Source of the DNA: Micromonospora echinospora
Lineage (GTDB): Bacteria; Actinomycetota; Actinomycetes; Mycobacteriales; Micromonosporaceae
Length of the DNA stretch: 64,000 nucleotides
Reading direction: 5' to 3'
NCBI RefSeq assembly: GCF_900091495.1
Contig: NZ_LT607413.1
Location: forward strand, 3,286,001-3,350,000
Both the position numbers and the translations under genes were made by a program. The notes beneath the pieces were generated by a model that saw nothing but the letters and a program-made list of their open reading frames with translations, ran no database searches and was not told the origin of the DNA. Shown here piece by piece: positions 1-6,842 of this stretch (its first letter is position 1; every line of letters starts with the position of its first letter).

Positions 1-31
1 GGATGTCGGTGCGAACGATCAGGAACCGCAT
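1..31 (-). CDS. N-terminus of an unidentified protein, cut by the window edge
   Basis: An ATG on the minus strand at 31 is preceded by the Shine-Dalgarno-like GGGAGA (about 6 nt away) and opens a frame reading MRFLIVRTDI before the window ends. Only ten residues are visible, so no function can be assigned. It would be read leftwards, away from the DUF397 gene. It could also be a chance start. Confidence 0.4.
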   Translation of the reverse strand, partial: MRFLIVRTDI

Positions 32-354
32 GGGTGTCTCCCGATGCACTGACGATGTCGAGGTGCGCCACGGGTGTGACGGGCCTGGGCCCTGCCCGGG
101 GCGCGGCGGTGTTCGCCGGGGCCGGCGGCCGGCGGGGAGGCCGAGGCCGGTGGTCCGACCGTGAGGTGGAACTTTCACGTGAACTCCCAGGTCATGTTAC
201 GCCCAGGTTTCGCGCCGGCAAGGGAAACGCGGCCGCCGATGCGCGTACCGACTGATCGGTGGAGGTCCACCTCGACTCCCGGTCGGCTCGGGACAGACGA
301 CGGGGCCGCCGGTCCATGACGGATACCGGCGGCCCCGTGACCTGTCGATCGGCG
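32..354. other. Intergenic region with one strong hairpin
   Basis: I see no convincing gene in these 323 bases; open frames here lack a ribosome site and a recognisable product. The one clear element is the hairpin at 300-338, just past the stop of the DUF397 gene. The left part probably holds the promoter of the gene leaving the window on the minus strand. Confidence 0.5.
300..338. terminator. Hairpin terminator after the DUF397 gene
   Basis: A perfect 14-bp stem (300-313 with 325-338) surrounds an 11-nt loop. It lies 17 bases past the DUF397 stop codon. There is no U-tract on either side, which is common for actinobacterial hairpin terminators. Confidence 0.55.
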
Positions 355-591
355 TCAGCGTGTGTCGAACTCCCCGTTGCGGGTGCCGGTGAGGAAGTCC
401 CGCCACTGCTCCCGTCGGAACAGCAGCACCGGGCCGCCGCGGTCCTTGCTGTCCCGCAGGGCCACCGCGGTCGGCCCGGCCGGCAGGGGGGCGACCTCGA
501 CGCAGTTGGAGGTCTGGCTGCGCGAGCTGGTACGCCACGCGGCGTCGGCCAGCTCGACGGTGCCGACGGACGTGTCGGGGATCTGGTTCAT
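355..591 (-). CDS. DUF397 domain protein
   Basis: The 78-residue product has the DUF397 hallmarks: a W-R-T-S-S-R-S block near residues 19-25, then SNCVEVA, then LRDSKD and a C-terminal W-RDFLTGTR. The ATG at 591 is taken because the domain begins directly after it; an in-frame extension to 663 adds only low-quality sequence. DUF397 proteins are small and usually lie beside an XRE/DUF5753 regulator in Streptomyces and Micromonospora, as here, 68 bp downstream of that gene and on the same strand. The pair resembles a toxin-antitoxin-like regulatory unit (the Scr1 family), and such DUF397 proteins are thought to act with the partner regulator. The exact role is unproven. Confidence 0.85.
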   Translation of the reverse strand: MNQIPDTSVGTVELADAAWRTSSRSQTSNCVEVAPLPAGPTAVALRDSKDRGGPVLLFRREQWRDFLTGTRNGEFDTR

Positions 592-659
592 GGTCTCGGC
601 TCCTGCTCTCTTCTGCGATGGGGCGAGTGGTGGGCCGTCTCCGGCACAGCGGACCCGCC

Positions 660-1613
660 TCACCGCTCCGTGAATCGCTCGGAGATGCCGCGGCGCTGGG
701 CCGGCGCCGTCGGTGACCCGTATGCCGCCGTGGGCGGTGCCGCCGTCTCAGCCGCCTCGACCAGCCAGGTGAGGGAGTCCGATGGGGAGCGCGCCGCCGT
801 GCTCAGCCACTCGAAGACCATTTTATAGCGGTTCAGGGCATTTGCGTCGTGTGACACGACGTCGGTGAAGCCGCCTTCGATCGCCAGCGTCTCCGGATCC
901 GCCGGGTCCGGGAAGCGGTAGAGCGAGAACGCGGTCGGGGGGAGATACCAGTCGCCGATGGTGGCGTCGCGGGGCAGCACCTGGATCGTCACGTTCGGAC
1001 ACGCGGCCAGCTCGCAGAGCTGGACGAGCTGCTCCCGGATGACCTCCGCCGGCCCGGCCCGCCGGCCCAGCGCCCCCTCCTCCAGCACCGCCCGGTAGCG
1101 GGGCGCGTCGGCGGTCTGCAGCAGTGCCTGCCGGGCCAGGCGCGCGCTCACCTCGGTCTCGATGGACTGCGGGTCGGTGTCCTCCTCGGCCAGCCGCGCC
1201 GAGACGATCCGCACCCGCGCGTACGCGGCGGTCTGCAACAGGCCCGGCACCAGGACCGGGTTGTACTCGCGGATCTCGGCGCAGCCCGCCTCCAGCTCGG
1301 CGTAGCTGCGCTGGTGCTCGGTCATCGCCCCGTACGACTTCAGCCAGGCCCGGATGTCCCCCGCCTCCCGGGTGATGGCGGTCAGTTCGGCGCGGGTCAC
1401 GTCGTCCGCGCCGTAGAGGTCGAGCAGGACGTGGATGTCGCGGGGGTCGGGGCGGCTGCGCCCGTTCTCCAGGCGGGAGAGCTTGGACGCCGAGGCCCAG
1501 CCGATCCGCTCGATGACCTGTTCCCCGGTGAGGCCGGACGCCTCACGCAGGCTGCGTAGTTCGGTGCCGAGCCGGCGTCGTCGCAGGATCGGGCTGGGTA
1601 CGGCAGGAGGCAC
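660..1613 (-). CDS. XRE-family regulator with DUF5753 domain
   Basis: A 317-residue transcriptional regulator. Residues about 12-75 form a Cro/C1-type helix-turn-helix (LREASGLTGEQVIERIGWASASKLSRLENG), here written only as its family pattern: L-REASGLTGEQV followed by SKLSRLENGR. The rest, from about residue 95, is the DUF5753 domain with the typical PGLLQTAAYAR and ALGRR segments. The GTG at 1613 follows a GGAG ribosome site and places the helix-turn-helix at the usual distance from the start; the frame is open further upstream without a plausible start. It is followed by a DUF397 gene, the usual arrangement. It is divergent from the MFS gene, so the 205 bp between them should carry both promoters. 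Confidence 0.85.
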   Translation of the reverse strand: MPPAVPSPILRRRRLGTELRSLREASGLTGEQVIERIGWASASKLSRLENGRSRPDPRDIHVLLDLYGADDVTRAELTAITREAGDIRAWLKSYGAMTEHQRSYAELEAGCAEIREYNPVLVPGLLQTAAYARVRIVSARLAEEDTDPQSIETEVSARLARQALLQTADAPRYRAVLEEGALGRRAGPAEVIREQLVQLCELAACPNVTIQVLPRDATIGDWYLPPTAFSLYRFPDPADPETLAIEGGFTDVVSHDANALNRYKMVFEWLSTAARSPSDSLTWLVEAAETAAPPTAAYGSPTAPAQRRGISERFTER

Positions 1614-1818
1614 GTCGACCTCTTCTCCGTCGGGCCGTCGCGGACGCGACGGTAACTGTATGAAACTGGCCCCCCACGGCCAGTATGGACGGCGCGGCCC
1701 GCGCCGGACGTCCCGCACCGGGCGTGTCTCGAAAAGGAGGACGTCGGTACGACTCCGCCCGCCCCTGCGACCCGGTCGGGGATCCCCTGACCGGCCCCAC
1801 CCCCGCGGAAGGAATCCG

Positions 1819-3108
1819 ATGCACACCGTCCTGCGCCGCCCCGACTTCCGACTCCTCTTCGGCGCGCTGTTGGCGAGCATGACCGCCGAGTCGATCCTGT
1901 TGCTCGCCCTGGCCATCTGGGTGAAGGACCTGACCGGGTCCGACCGGATGGCCGCTGCGGTGATCTTCGCGGTGGTCGCGCCGAGGGTCCTCGCGCCGCT
2001 GGTGGGCTGGGTGGTCGACCGGTATCGCCGCCGGCCCTTCTTCCTCACCGCGAACCTGGTCACCGCCACGCTGCTCACCCCGCTGCTGACCGTCCGCGAC
2101 GCCGGCGACGTGTGGATCGTCTACCTGGTCGGCGCGCTCTACGGCCTGTCGTCGATCGCGCTCGGCGCGGCGCTCAGCGGGCTGCTGCGCACCCTGCTCC
2201 CGCTCGGGCTGCTGGCCGAGGCGAACGCGGCCCTGCAGACCGTGCGCCAGAGCCTGCGGCTGGGTGGCCCGCTGGTCGGGGCGGCGCTCTACGCCGTGGC
2301 CGGCGGCTGGGCGCTCACCGTCGTCGGCGTCACCGGCTTCGTCACCGCCGCCGCCGTGGTGGGCCTGCTCCGGGTGGCCGAGCCCACCCGGCCGCGCCGG
2401 CTGGCGCGCAGCCTGACCGAGCTGGGGGCGGGACTGCGTCACCTCGGCACCGAGCCGACGCTGCGGCGGGCCCTGCTCGGGTACGGGGTGGCCTCGCTGG
2501 TGATCGGGTTCAGCGAGGCGCTGCTCTTCGCCTACGTCGAGCGGGGGCTGGGGCGACCTCCCGCCTTCGTGGGCGTCCTGTTCAGCGTGCAGGGGGTGGG
2601 CGGTCTGGTCGGCGCGCTGCTCTCTCCGGCCGTGGTCCGCCGCTTCGGCGAGGTCGGTGCGCTCGCCGCCGGGGTGGCGCTCTTCGGGACGGCGGCGCTG
2701 ACGCTGGCGTACCCGGATCTCTGGCTCGCCGTCGCGGCCCTGCTGCTGGCCGGGGCGTCCCTTCCGCTGAGCTGGGTCGGGCTGCACACGCTGGTGCAGC
2801 GGCGGACCGAACCCGGGCTGCTCGGCCGGACGACGGCCGCGACGGAGGCGCTGGTCAGCGGACCGCAGGCGATCTCCATCGGCACCGGGGCGGTGCTGGT
2901 GGCGGTGTTCGACTACCGGCTGCTGTTCGCCCTGGTGGGCGTGGTGATGCTGGCCGCCGGGGCGTACCTCTGGCGGGCCCGGAGGTTCGCCACGGTCCCG
3001 GTCCCGGTTCGTCCGGTCGTGCCCTCCCCGCGCCGCCCCCGGCCCGGTCCGCGTCCCGCCCCGCGCGTCGACGGCGGGGTCGTCGCCTCGACCCGGCGGG
3101 ACGGGTGA
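1819..3108 (+). CDS. MFS transporter
   Basis: A 429-residue integral membrane protein with about twelve hydrophobic segments and the fold of drug or small-molecule exporters in the major facilitator superfamily. The loop between helices 2 and 3 contains the positively charged VDRYRRRPF, equivalent to the signature A motif. The ATG at 1819 has GGAAGGA at the right distance, and the first helix starts a few residues later. The C-terminal tail after about residue 395 is a basic, proline-rich cytoplasmic stretch. It is divergent from the XRE regulator, which might control it. The substrate cannot be deduced. A fragment similar to its C-terminal third lies at 13031-13318. Confidence 0.85.
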   Translation: MHTVLRRPDFRLLFGALLASMTAESILLLALAIWVKDLTGSDRMAAAVIFAVVAPRVLAPLVGWVVDRYRRRPFFLTANLVTATLLTPLLTVRDAGDVWIVYLVGALYGLSSIALGAALSGLLRTLLPLGLLAEANAALQTVRQSLRLGGPLVGAALYAVAGGWALTVVGVTGFVTAAAVVGLLRVAEPTRPRRLARSLTELGAGLRHLGTEPTLRRALLGYGVASLVIGFSEALLFAYVERGLGRPPAFVGVLFSVQGVGGLVGALLSPAVVRRFGEVGALAAGVALFGTAALTLAYPDLWLAVAALLLAGASLPLSWVGLHTLVQRRTEPGLLGRTTAATEALVSGPQAISIGTGAVLVAVFDYRLLFALVGVVMLAAGAYLWRARRFATVPVPVRPVVPSPRRPRPGPRPAPRVDGGVVASTRRDG

Positions 3109-3169
3109 CGACGGCGGGCGCGACACCGTCGGCGCGGGACGGCCGGTGGGCCGCCCCGCGCCGACGTGC

Positions 3170-3415
3170 TCAGGCGCCGGTCAGGCTGGCGAGATGCTGC
3201 TTGACCTGGTTGATCGAGGGGTTGGTGAGGGCGGAGCCGTCGGCGAAACGGAGCGTCGGCACCGTCTGGTTGCCGCCGTTGACCTTCATCACGAACTCGG
3301 CCGCCGCCGGGTCCTGCTCGATGTCCACCACCTGGTACGCGATGCCCTCCCGGTCGAGCTGCGACTTCAGCCGGTGGCAGTAGCCGCACCACGGGGTGGA
3401 ATACATCGTCAACAT
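3170..3415 (-). CDS. mrx1: Mycoredoxin
   Basis: An 81-residue glutaredoxin-fold protein with the redox motif CGYC at residues 10-13, preceded by YSTPW and followed by the conserved NGGNQTVPT and ADGS segments that bind the thiol cofactor. This matches mycoredoxin-1, which uses mycothiol to reduce S-mycothiolated proteins in the cytoplasm of actinobacteria. The ATG at 3415 follows GGAGG. It is divergent from uvrD2, the same neighbour as in mycobacteria (Rv3198A/Rv3198c, from memory). A SigR-type promoter (3475-3501, minus strand) lies about 60 bp upstream, in line with thiol-stress control. Confidence 0.93.
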   Translation of the reverse strand: MLTMYSTPWCGYCHRLKSQLDREGIAYQVVDIEQDPAAAEFVMKVNGGNQTVPTLRFADGSALTNPSINQVKQHLASLTGA

Positions 3416-3474
3416 GGGTCAGAACCTCCGTCGGTCCAGGGTCGGGCGGCTTCGCCCGCCAGGGTATCGGCTGT

Positions 3475-3501
3475 AACGTCCAGCGGGGCTGGGATGATTC
3501 C
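3475..3501 (-). promoter_or_regulatory. SigR-type promoter of mrx1
   Basis: On the minus strand GGAAT (3501-3497) and GTT (3477-3475) are separated by 19 bases, the last being C, so the -10 reads CGTT. This fits the SigR/SigH consensus (GGAAT, about 18-19 bases, GTT). Transcription would start near 3466, giving a leader of about 50 nt. The -35 box overlaps the first codons of uvrD2. Confidence 0.7.
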
Positions 3502-5665
3502 TCGGGTGGCGGTGCACTCAGCGGCGGAACAGGTGCTGACCGGGCTCGACCCCGAGCAGCGGACGGCGGTGACCGCGCCCGCCGGACCGGTCTGCGTGCT
3601 GGCCGGCGCGGGCACCGGGAAGACCCGCGCGGTCACCTCCCGGATCGCCTACCGGGCGTTGACCGGGCAGATCTCGTCCCGGCACGTGCTCGCGGTGACA
3701 TTCACCGCGCGGGCCGCCGCCGAGATGCGCGCCCGGCTGACCGCGCTGGGCGTCGCCGGGGTGCAGGCGCGCACCTTCCACGCCGCCGCGTTGCGCCAGA
3801 TGCGCTACTTCGCCCCCCGGCTGCTGCACGGTCGGGAACTGCCCGAACTGCTGGACAGCAAGGTGCGGCTGGTCACCCTGGCCGCCGCCCGGGTGGGCCT
3901 GCGCACCGACCGGGCCGCCGCCCGGGACCTGTCCGGTGAGATCGAGTGGGCCAAGTCGTCCCTGGTCGAGCCGGGCGAGTACGTCGTCGCCGCGGCCAAG
4001 GCGCAGCGGGACACCCCGCACGAGCCGGCGAAGGTGGCCGACGTCTTCGCCGCGTACGAGACGGTCAAGCGGGCCAGCGGGGTGATCGACTTCGAGGACC
4101 TGCTGCGCGCCGCCGTCTGGGGGATCGAGGAGCACCCGGACGTCGCCGAGCAGGTCCGGGCCCAGTACCGGCACTTCGTGGTTGACGAGTACCAGGACGT
4201 CAACCCGTTGCAGCAACGGCTGCTCCAGGCGTGGCTTGGCGGCCGGGACGACCTCACCGTGGTCGGCGACGCCAGCCAGACCATCTACTCGTTCACCGGG
4301 GCGACCTCGGCGCACCTGGTGGACTTCCCCCGCCACCACCGGGGGGCGGTGGTGGTCCGGCTGGTCCGCGACTACCGTTCCACGCCGCAGGTGGTGGGGC
4401 TGGCCAACGCGGTGATCGCCCAGGCGCGCGGCACCGAGGCCCGGCTCCGCCTGGAACTGGTCGGGCAGCGCCCGCCCGGTCCCGAGCCGGAGCTGCGGAT
4501 CTTCACGGACGAGCCGGCCGAGGCGACGGCGGTCGCCGCGCGCTGCCGGCAGCTCATCGCCGCCGGCACGCCGGCCCGGGAGATCGCCGTGCTGTTCCGC
4601 ACCAACGCCCAGTCCGAGGCGTACGAGAAGGCGCTCACCGAGGCCGGGGTGCCGTACGTGGTGCAGGGGGCGGAACGCTTCTTCGAGCGGGTCGAGGTGC
4701 GGCAGGCGATGGTGGCGCTGCGTGCCGCCACCCGGTCCATCCCAGGCGAGACCCCGTTGCGGGCCGCCGTGGTCGAGGCGCTCACCGCGGTCGGCTGGGC
4801 CCCGGACGCGCCCCCGGCCGGCGGCGCGGCGCGGGAACGCTGGGAGGCGCTGGCCGCCCTGGTCCAGCTCGCCGAGGAGTACGCGGCCACCCCGCCGGTG
4901 CTGCCGATCGGCGAGGGCGCGGTGGTCGAACGGCCGACCACCCTCGCCGACTTCACCGACGAACTGCACCGGCGGGCCGCCCAGCAGCACGTTCCCACCG
5001 TCGACGGGGTGACCCTGGCCTCCCTGCACTCGGCCAAGGGCCTGGAGTGGGACGCGGTCTTCCTGGTCGGGCTCGCCGAGGGCACCCTGCCGACCGGGTA
5101 CGCGAAAACCGCCGAACAGGTGGAGGAGGAGCGGCGGCTGCTCTACGTCGGGATCACCCGGGCCCGCCAGTGGCTCTGGCTGTCGTACGCCTCGGCCCGC
5201 TCGCCGGGTGGGCGGAACCGGCGCCCGTCGCGTTTCCTGCCGCAGCTCGACGGCTCCGGCGGCGGCGAACGGGCCGCCGCCGGTCCGGGCCGCCGCCCCG
5301 AGCGTCGCCGCAACCAGGTGGTCTCCTGCCGGATCTGCGGGGCGACCCTGCTCGCCGGTGGGGACCGCAAGCTCGGCCGCTGCCCGACTTGTCCGTCCGA
5401 CGTGGACGAGGAGCTGCTGGAACGGCTCCGGGACTGGCGGCAGCGGGTGGCCGGCGCGCAGCGGGTGCCGGCGTACGTGGTCTTCACCGACGCGACCCTG
5501 ACCGCGTTGGCCGAACGGCGTCCGGGTCGCCCCGAAGAGTTGATCGCCATTGCCGGAATCGGCCCCCGCAAACTGGGCCTCTACGGCGATTCCGTGCTGG
5601 CCCTGGTGGGTGGAGCGACGGTCGACGCGATCTGCCCGAAAGAAAGTTTGGAAAACCCGTCGTAA
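3494..5665 (+). CDS. uvrD2: UvrD2-type ATP-dependent 3'-5' DNA helicase
   Basis: A 723-residue superfamily 1A helicase. Walker A is GAGTGKT at residues 38-44, motif II DEYQD lies near 230, motif III GDASQTIYSFTG near 258, motif V LHSAKGLEWD near 510 and motif VI LLYVGITRAR near 548. The C-terminal part has the tetracysteine element CxxC...CxxC (about 612-632: CRIC and CPTC) followed by an HRDC domain, the combination that defines actinobacterial UvrD2. It unwinds DNA during repair and is essential in mycobacteria. The ATG at 3494 has only a GGGG-like ribosome site; GTG codons at 3506 and 3512 are alternatives. It overlaps the mrx1 promoter. Synteny with whiB7 downstream supports the name. Confidence 0.93.
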   Translation: MIPRVAVHSAAEQVLTGLDPEQRTAVTAPAGPVCVLAGAGTGKTRAVTSRIAYRALTGQISSRHVLAVTFTARAAAEMRARLTALGVAGVQARTFHAAALRQMRYFAPRLLHGRELPELLDSKVRLVTLAAARVGLRTDRAAARDLSGEIEWAKSSLVEPGEYVVAAAKAQRDTPHEPAKVADVFAAYETVKRASGVIDFEDLLRAAVWGIEEHPDVAEQVRAQYRHFVVDEYQDVNPLQQRLLQAWLGGRDDLTVVGDASQTIYSFTGATSAHLVDFPRHHRGAVVVRLVRDYRSTPQVVGLANAVIAQARGTEARLRLELVGQRPPGPEPELRIFTDEPAEATAVAARCRQLIAAGTPAREIAVLFRTNAQSEAYEKALTEAGVPYVVQGAERFFERVEVRQAMVALRAATRSIPGETPLRAAVVEALTAVGWAPDAPPAGGAARERWEALAALVQLAEEYAATPPVLPIGEGAVVERPTTLADFTDELHRRAAQQHVPTVDGVTLASLHSAKGLEWDAVFLVGLAEGTLPTGYAKTAEQVEEERRLLYVGITRARQWLWLSYASARSPGGRNRRPSRFLPQLDGSGGGERAAAGPGRRPERRRNQVVSCRICGATLLAGGDRKLGRCPTCPSDVDEELLERLRDWRQRVAGAQRVPAYVVFTDATLTALAERRPGRPEELIAIAGIGPRKLGLYGDSVLALVGGATVDAICPKESLENPS

Positions 5666-5700
5666 TTCGTTTGCCCTCGCGCCGGGAGGCGGCATAGCCT
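5638..5700 (+). promoter_or_regulatory. Promoter of the whiB7 leader with AT-rich activator element
   Basis: A -35 box TTGCCC (5671-5676) and -10 box TAGCCT (5695-5700) are 18 bases apart. Directly upstream of the -35 box, 5638-5668 is strikingly A/T-rich for this genome. In mycobacteria WhiB7 activates its own SigA promoter by placing its AT-hook on an AT-rich motif next to the -35 box; the arrangement here is the same. Transcription would start near 5707. Confidence 0.65.
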
Positions 5701-5790
5701 CAGGACACACCTCGCGGGTGGCCCATCGTGGCTGCTCACGAGGGTGAGACCGAGTCGATCAGCGAGCGAACGTCAGAGGAGGTGGCACCG

Positions 5791-6051
5791 ATGGAGAGCT
5801 TCGTCTACGTCTACGAGCGTCCGGCGGCGCTGCCCGCTGCCATCGCTCCGCTGTCGGCTGTCCGGACCGCCCTGACCGTTGGGCTCCCGGTTCCGCAGGC
5901 GCACCAGACCCAGGATCAGACCGAGCTGCTCCTGACCGTCGCGCCGACCGGAAACGAGGGGACCAGTGGGTTCACGGGCAAGGGCATCCAGGTCGCCATG
6001 AAGCGGCGGCTGGCCGTCCGCGGTGTTCCACCTCGAGGGAGACCGGTCTGA
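5791..6051 (+). CDS. Upstream ORF in the whiB7 leader
   Basis: An 86-codon frame with a strong ribosome site (GAGGAGGT, 7-8 nt before the ATG at 5791). The product begins MESFVYVYERPAAL and shows no known domain. It sits between the whiB7 promoter and the terminator hairpin at 6076-6119. Its last 12 codons contain both 5' arms of a possible antiterminator, and its TGA stop (6049-6051) lies inside a small hairpin (6045-6062). In mycobacteria and Streptomyces whiB7 is induced when translation of a leader ORF is disturbed, so this ORF most likely acts in cis as a sensor of ribosome stalling. It could also make a small protein. The in-frame upstream start at 5728 lacks a ribosome site. Confidence 0.75.
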   Translation: MESFVYVYERPAALPAAIAPLSAVRTALTVGLPVPQAHQTQDQTELLLTVAPTGNEGTSGFTGKGIQVAMKRRLAVRGVPPRGRPV

Positions 6052-6086
6052 TTCATCAGACCACCGGCTCACCTCGAGGCCGCGGA
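6017..6086 (+). promoter_or_regulatory. Predicted antiterminator of the whiB7 leader
   Basis: TCCGCGG (6017-6023) can pair with CCGCGGA (6080-6086), and CCTCGAGG (6031-6038) with the identical self-complementary CCTCGAGG (6072-6079), giving 15 bp with one 7-nt bulge. This structure encloses a separate small hairpin (GGTCTGA 6045-6051 with TCAGACC 6056-6062). It uses up the 5' arm of the terminator at 6076-6086, so the two folds exclude each other. A ribosome finishing the upstream ORF would cover the 5' arms and favour termination. Confidence 0.65.
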
Positions 6087-6119
6087 ACCCGCTACCGGGA
6101 TCCGCGGCCTCAGTTTTTT
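6076..6119 (+). terminator. Intrinsic terminator (attenuator) before whiB7
   Basis: A perfect 11-bp stem (6076-6086 with 6101-6111), a 14-nt loop, then AG and a run of six T (6114-6119). It lies 25 bases past the upstream ORF and 65 bases before whiB7, so it should stop most transcripts before the regulator gene. Confidence 0.88.
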
Positions 6120-6183
6120 GTCCCGCCGAAGTACGTCGGAATTGCGATCCACGAGATCGAAGTGAGAGAGAGGTGACCGGGCG

Positions 6184-6549
6184 ATGAGTCTGGCGTTGGC
6201 CCCCCTCGACGCGAACGTCGAGCTGGAGGCGAACCTGCCCTGCCGGAAGTTCGACCCCGACCTGTGGTTCTCCGACTCGCCCACCGAGCTGGAACTGGCC
6301 AAGTCGCTCTGCGGGGACTGCCCGCTGCGCGTCGAGTGCCTGGCCGGTGCGGTGGAGCGGGCCGAGCCCTGGGGCGTCTGGGGCGGCGAGATCTTCGAGC
6401 GTGGCGCGGTCGTCCCGCGCAAGCGGCCCCGGGGTCGCCCGCGCAAGGAGGACGTCGCCCGGGACGCCGCGCTCCGGGTCGAGGCCGAGGCGCGACTGGC
6501 GGCCAGTGGGCTGGCCACGTCCCGCACCACGGTCCGGCTGGCGGCCTGA
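6184..6549 (+). CDS. whiB7: WhiB7 (WblC) antibiotic-resistance regulator
   Basis: A 121-residue WhiB protein. The four iron-sulfur ligands are C20, C43, C46 and C52, the WhiB turn is GVWGGE at 64-69, and an AT-hook RGRPRK lies at 83-88. The AT-hook is specific to the WhiB7 branch, which binds SigA and AT-rich promoter DNA to switch on intrinsic resistance genes when ribosomes are inhibited. The position next to uvrD2 and an ABC1 kinase is the same as in mycobacteria and Streptomyces. The ATG at 6184 follows GAGAGAGG. Expression is probably controlled by the attenuator leader upstream and by autoactivation. Confidence 0.95.
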   Translation: MSLALAPLDANVELEANLPCRKFDPDLWFSDSPTELELAKSLCGDCPLRVECLAGAVERAEPWGVWGGEIFERGAVVPRKRPRGRPRKEDVARDAALRVEAEARLAASGLATSRTTVRLAA

Positions 6550-6550
6550 C

Positions 6551-6784
6551 ATGAACCCGATCCGCGCTCGTGCCGGTGACGCACCGGCAGTCAGCGAACT
6601 GATGAACCCGCACGTCCTGAACGGAGTCACCGAGATGCAACTACTTCACGAAGCGTTGTCCAGGGCTCGAATGCGTCGGCCTCAGGCCGGTCGTACCACC
6701 ACGAGCACTGAGGCAGCCCGATCCGCCCGTACCATCGCCATGGCCAGCCGGCAGCGGTCGGCCCGCGAGTTGGGCGTTCTGTAA
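6551..6784 (+). CDS. Small basic protein after whiB7, function unknown
   Basis: A 77-residue frame starting one base after the whiB7 stop codon (TGA-C-ATG), so translation is probably coupled. The second half reads MQLLHEALSRARM, followed by an arginine-, alanine- and threonine-rich stretch. An internal ATG at 6635 preceded by GGAG is an equally good start and would give a 49-residue helical protein. I do not recognise a domain. It ends before the hairpin shared with the convergent ABC1 kinase gene. Confidence 0.6.
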   Translation: MNPIRARAGDAPAVSELMNPHVLNGVTEMQLLHEALSRARMRRPQAGRTTTSTEAARSARTIAMASRQRSARELGVL

Positions 6785-6799
6785 CCACCACGAACCGCG

Positions 6800-6832
6800 G
6801 GGGCGGTGGGGCCGGTACGGCCCCACCGCCCC
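6800..6832. terminator. Bidirectional hairpin terminator
   Basis: A 15-bp GC-rich stem (6800-6814 with 6818-6832) around a 3-nt loop sits between the ends of two convergent genes, 15 bases after the + strand stop and 10 bases before the end of the ABC1 kinase gene. Confidence 0.65.
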
Positions 6833-6842
6833 TGTACGGCGT

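Noticed and set aside
355..1613. Classical toxin-antitoxin operon
   Set aside because: The XRE-DUF5753 and DUF397 pair resembles one in layout, but toxicity cannot be read from the sequence, so they are annotated by domain only.
1543..3126. Long minus-strand open frame over the MFS gene
   Set aside because: It is rich in Arg, Gly, Pro, Gln and His with no domain and no ribosome site. At this G+C content the antisense third-position frame stays open by chance.
3518..5710. Antisense frame of 730 codons over uvrD2
   Set aside because: Same low-complexity composition. uvrD2 on the + strand has all helicase motifs in order.
6121..6157. Further SigR-type promoter before whiB7
   Set aside because: GGAAT is present near 6134, but 19 bases later the sequence is GTG and not GTT, and it lies downstream of the attenuator.
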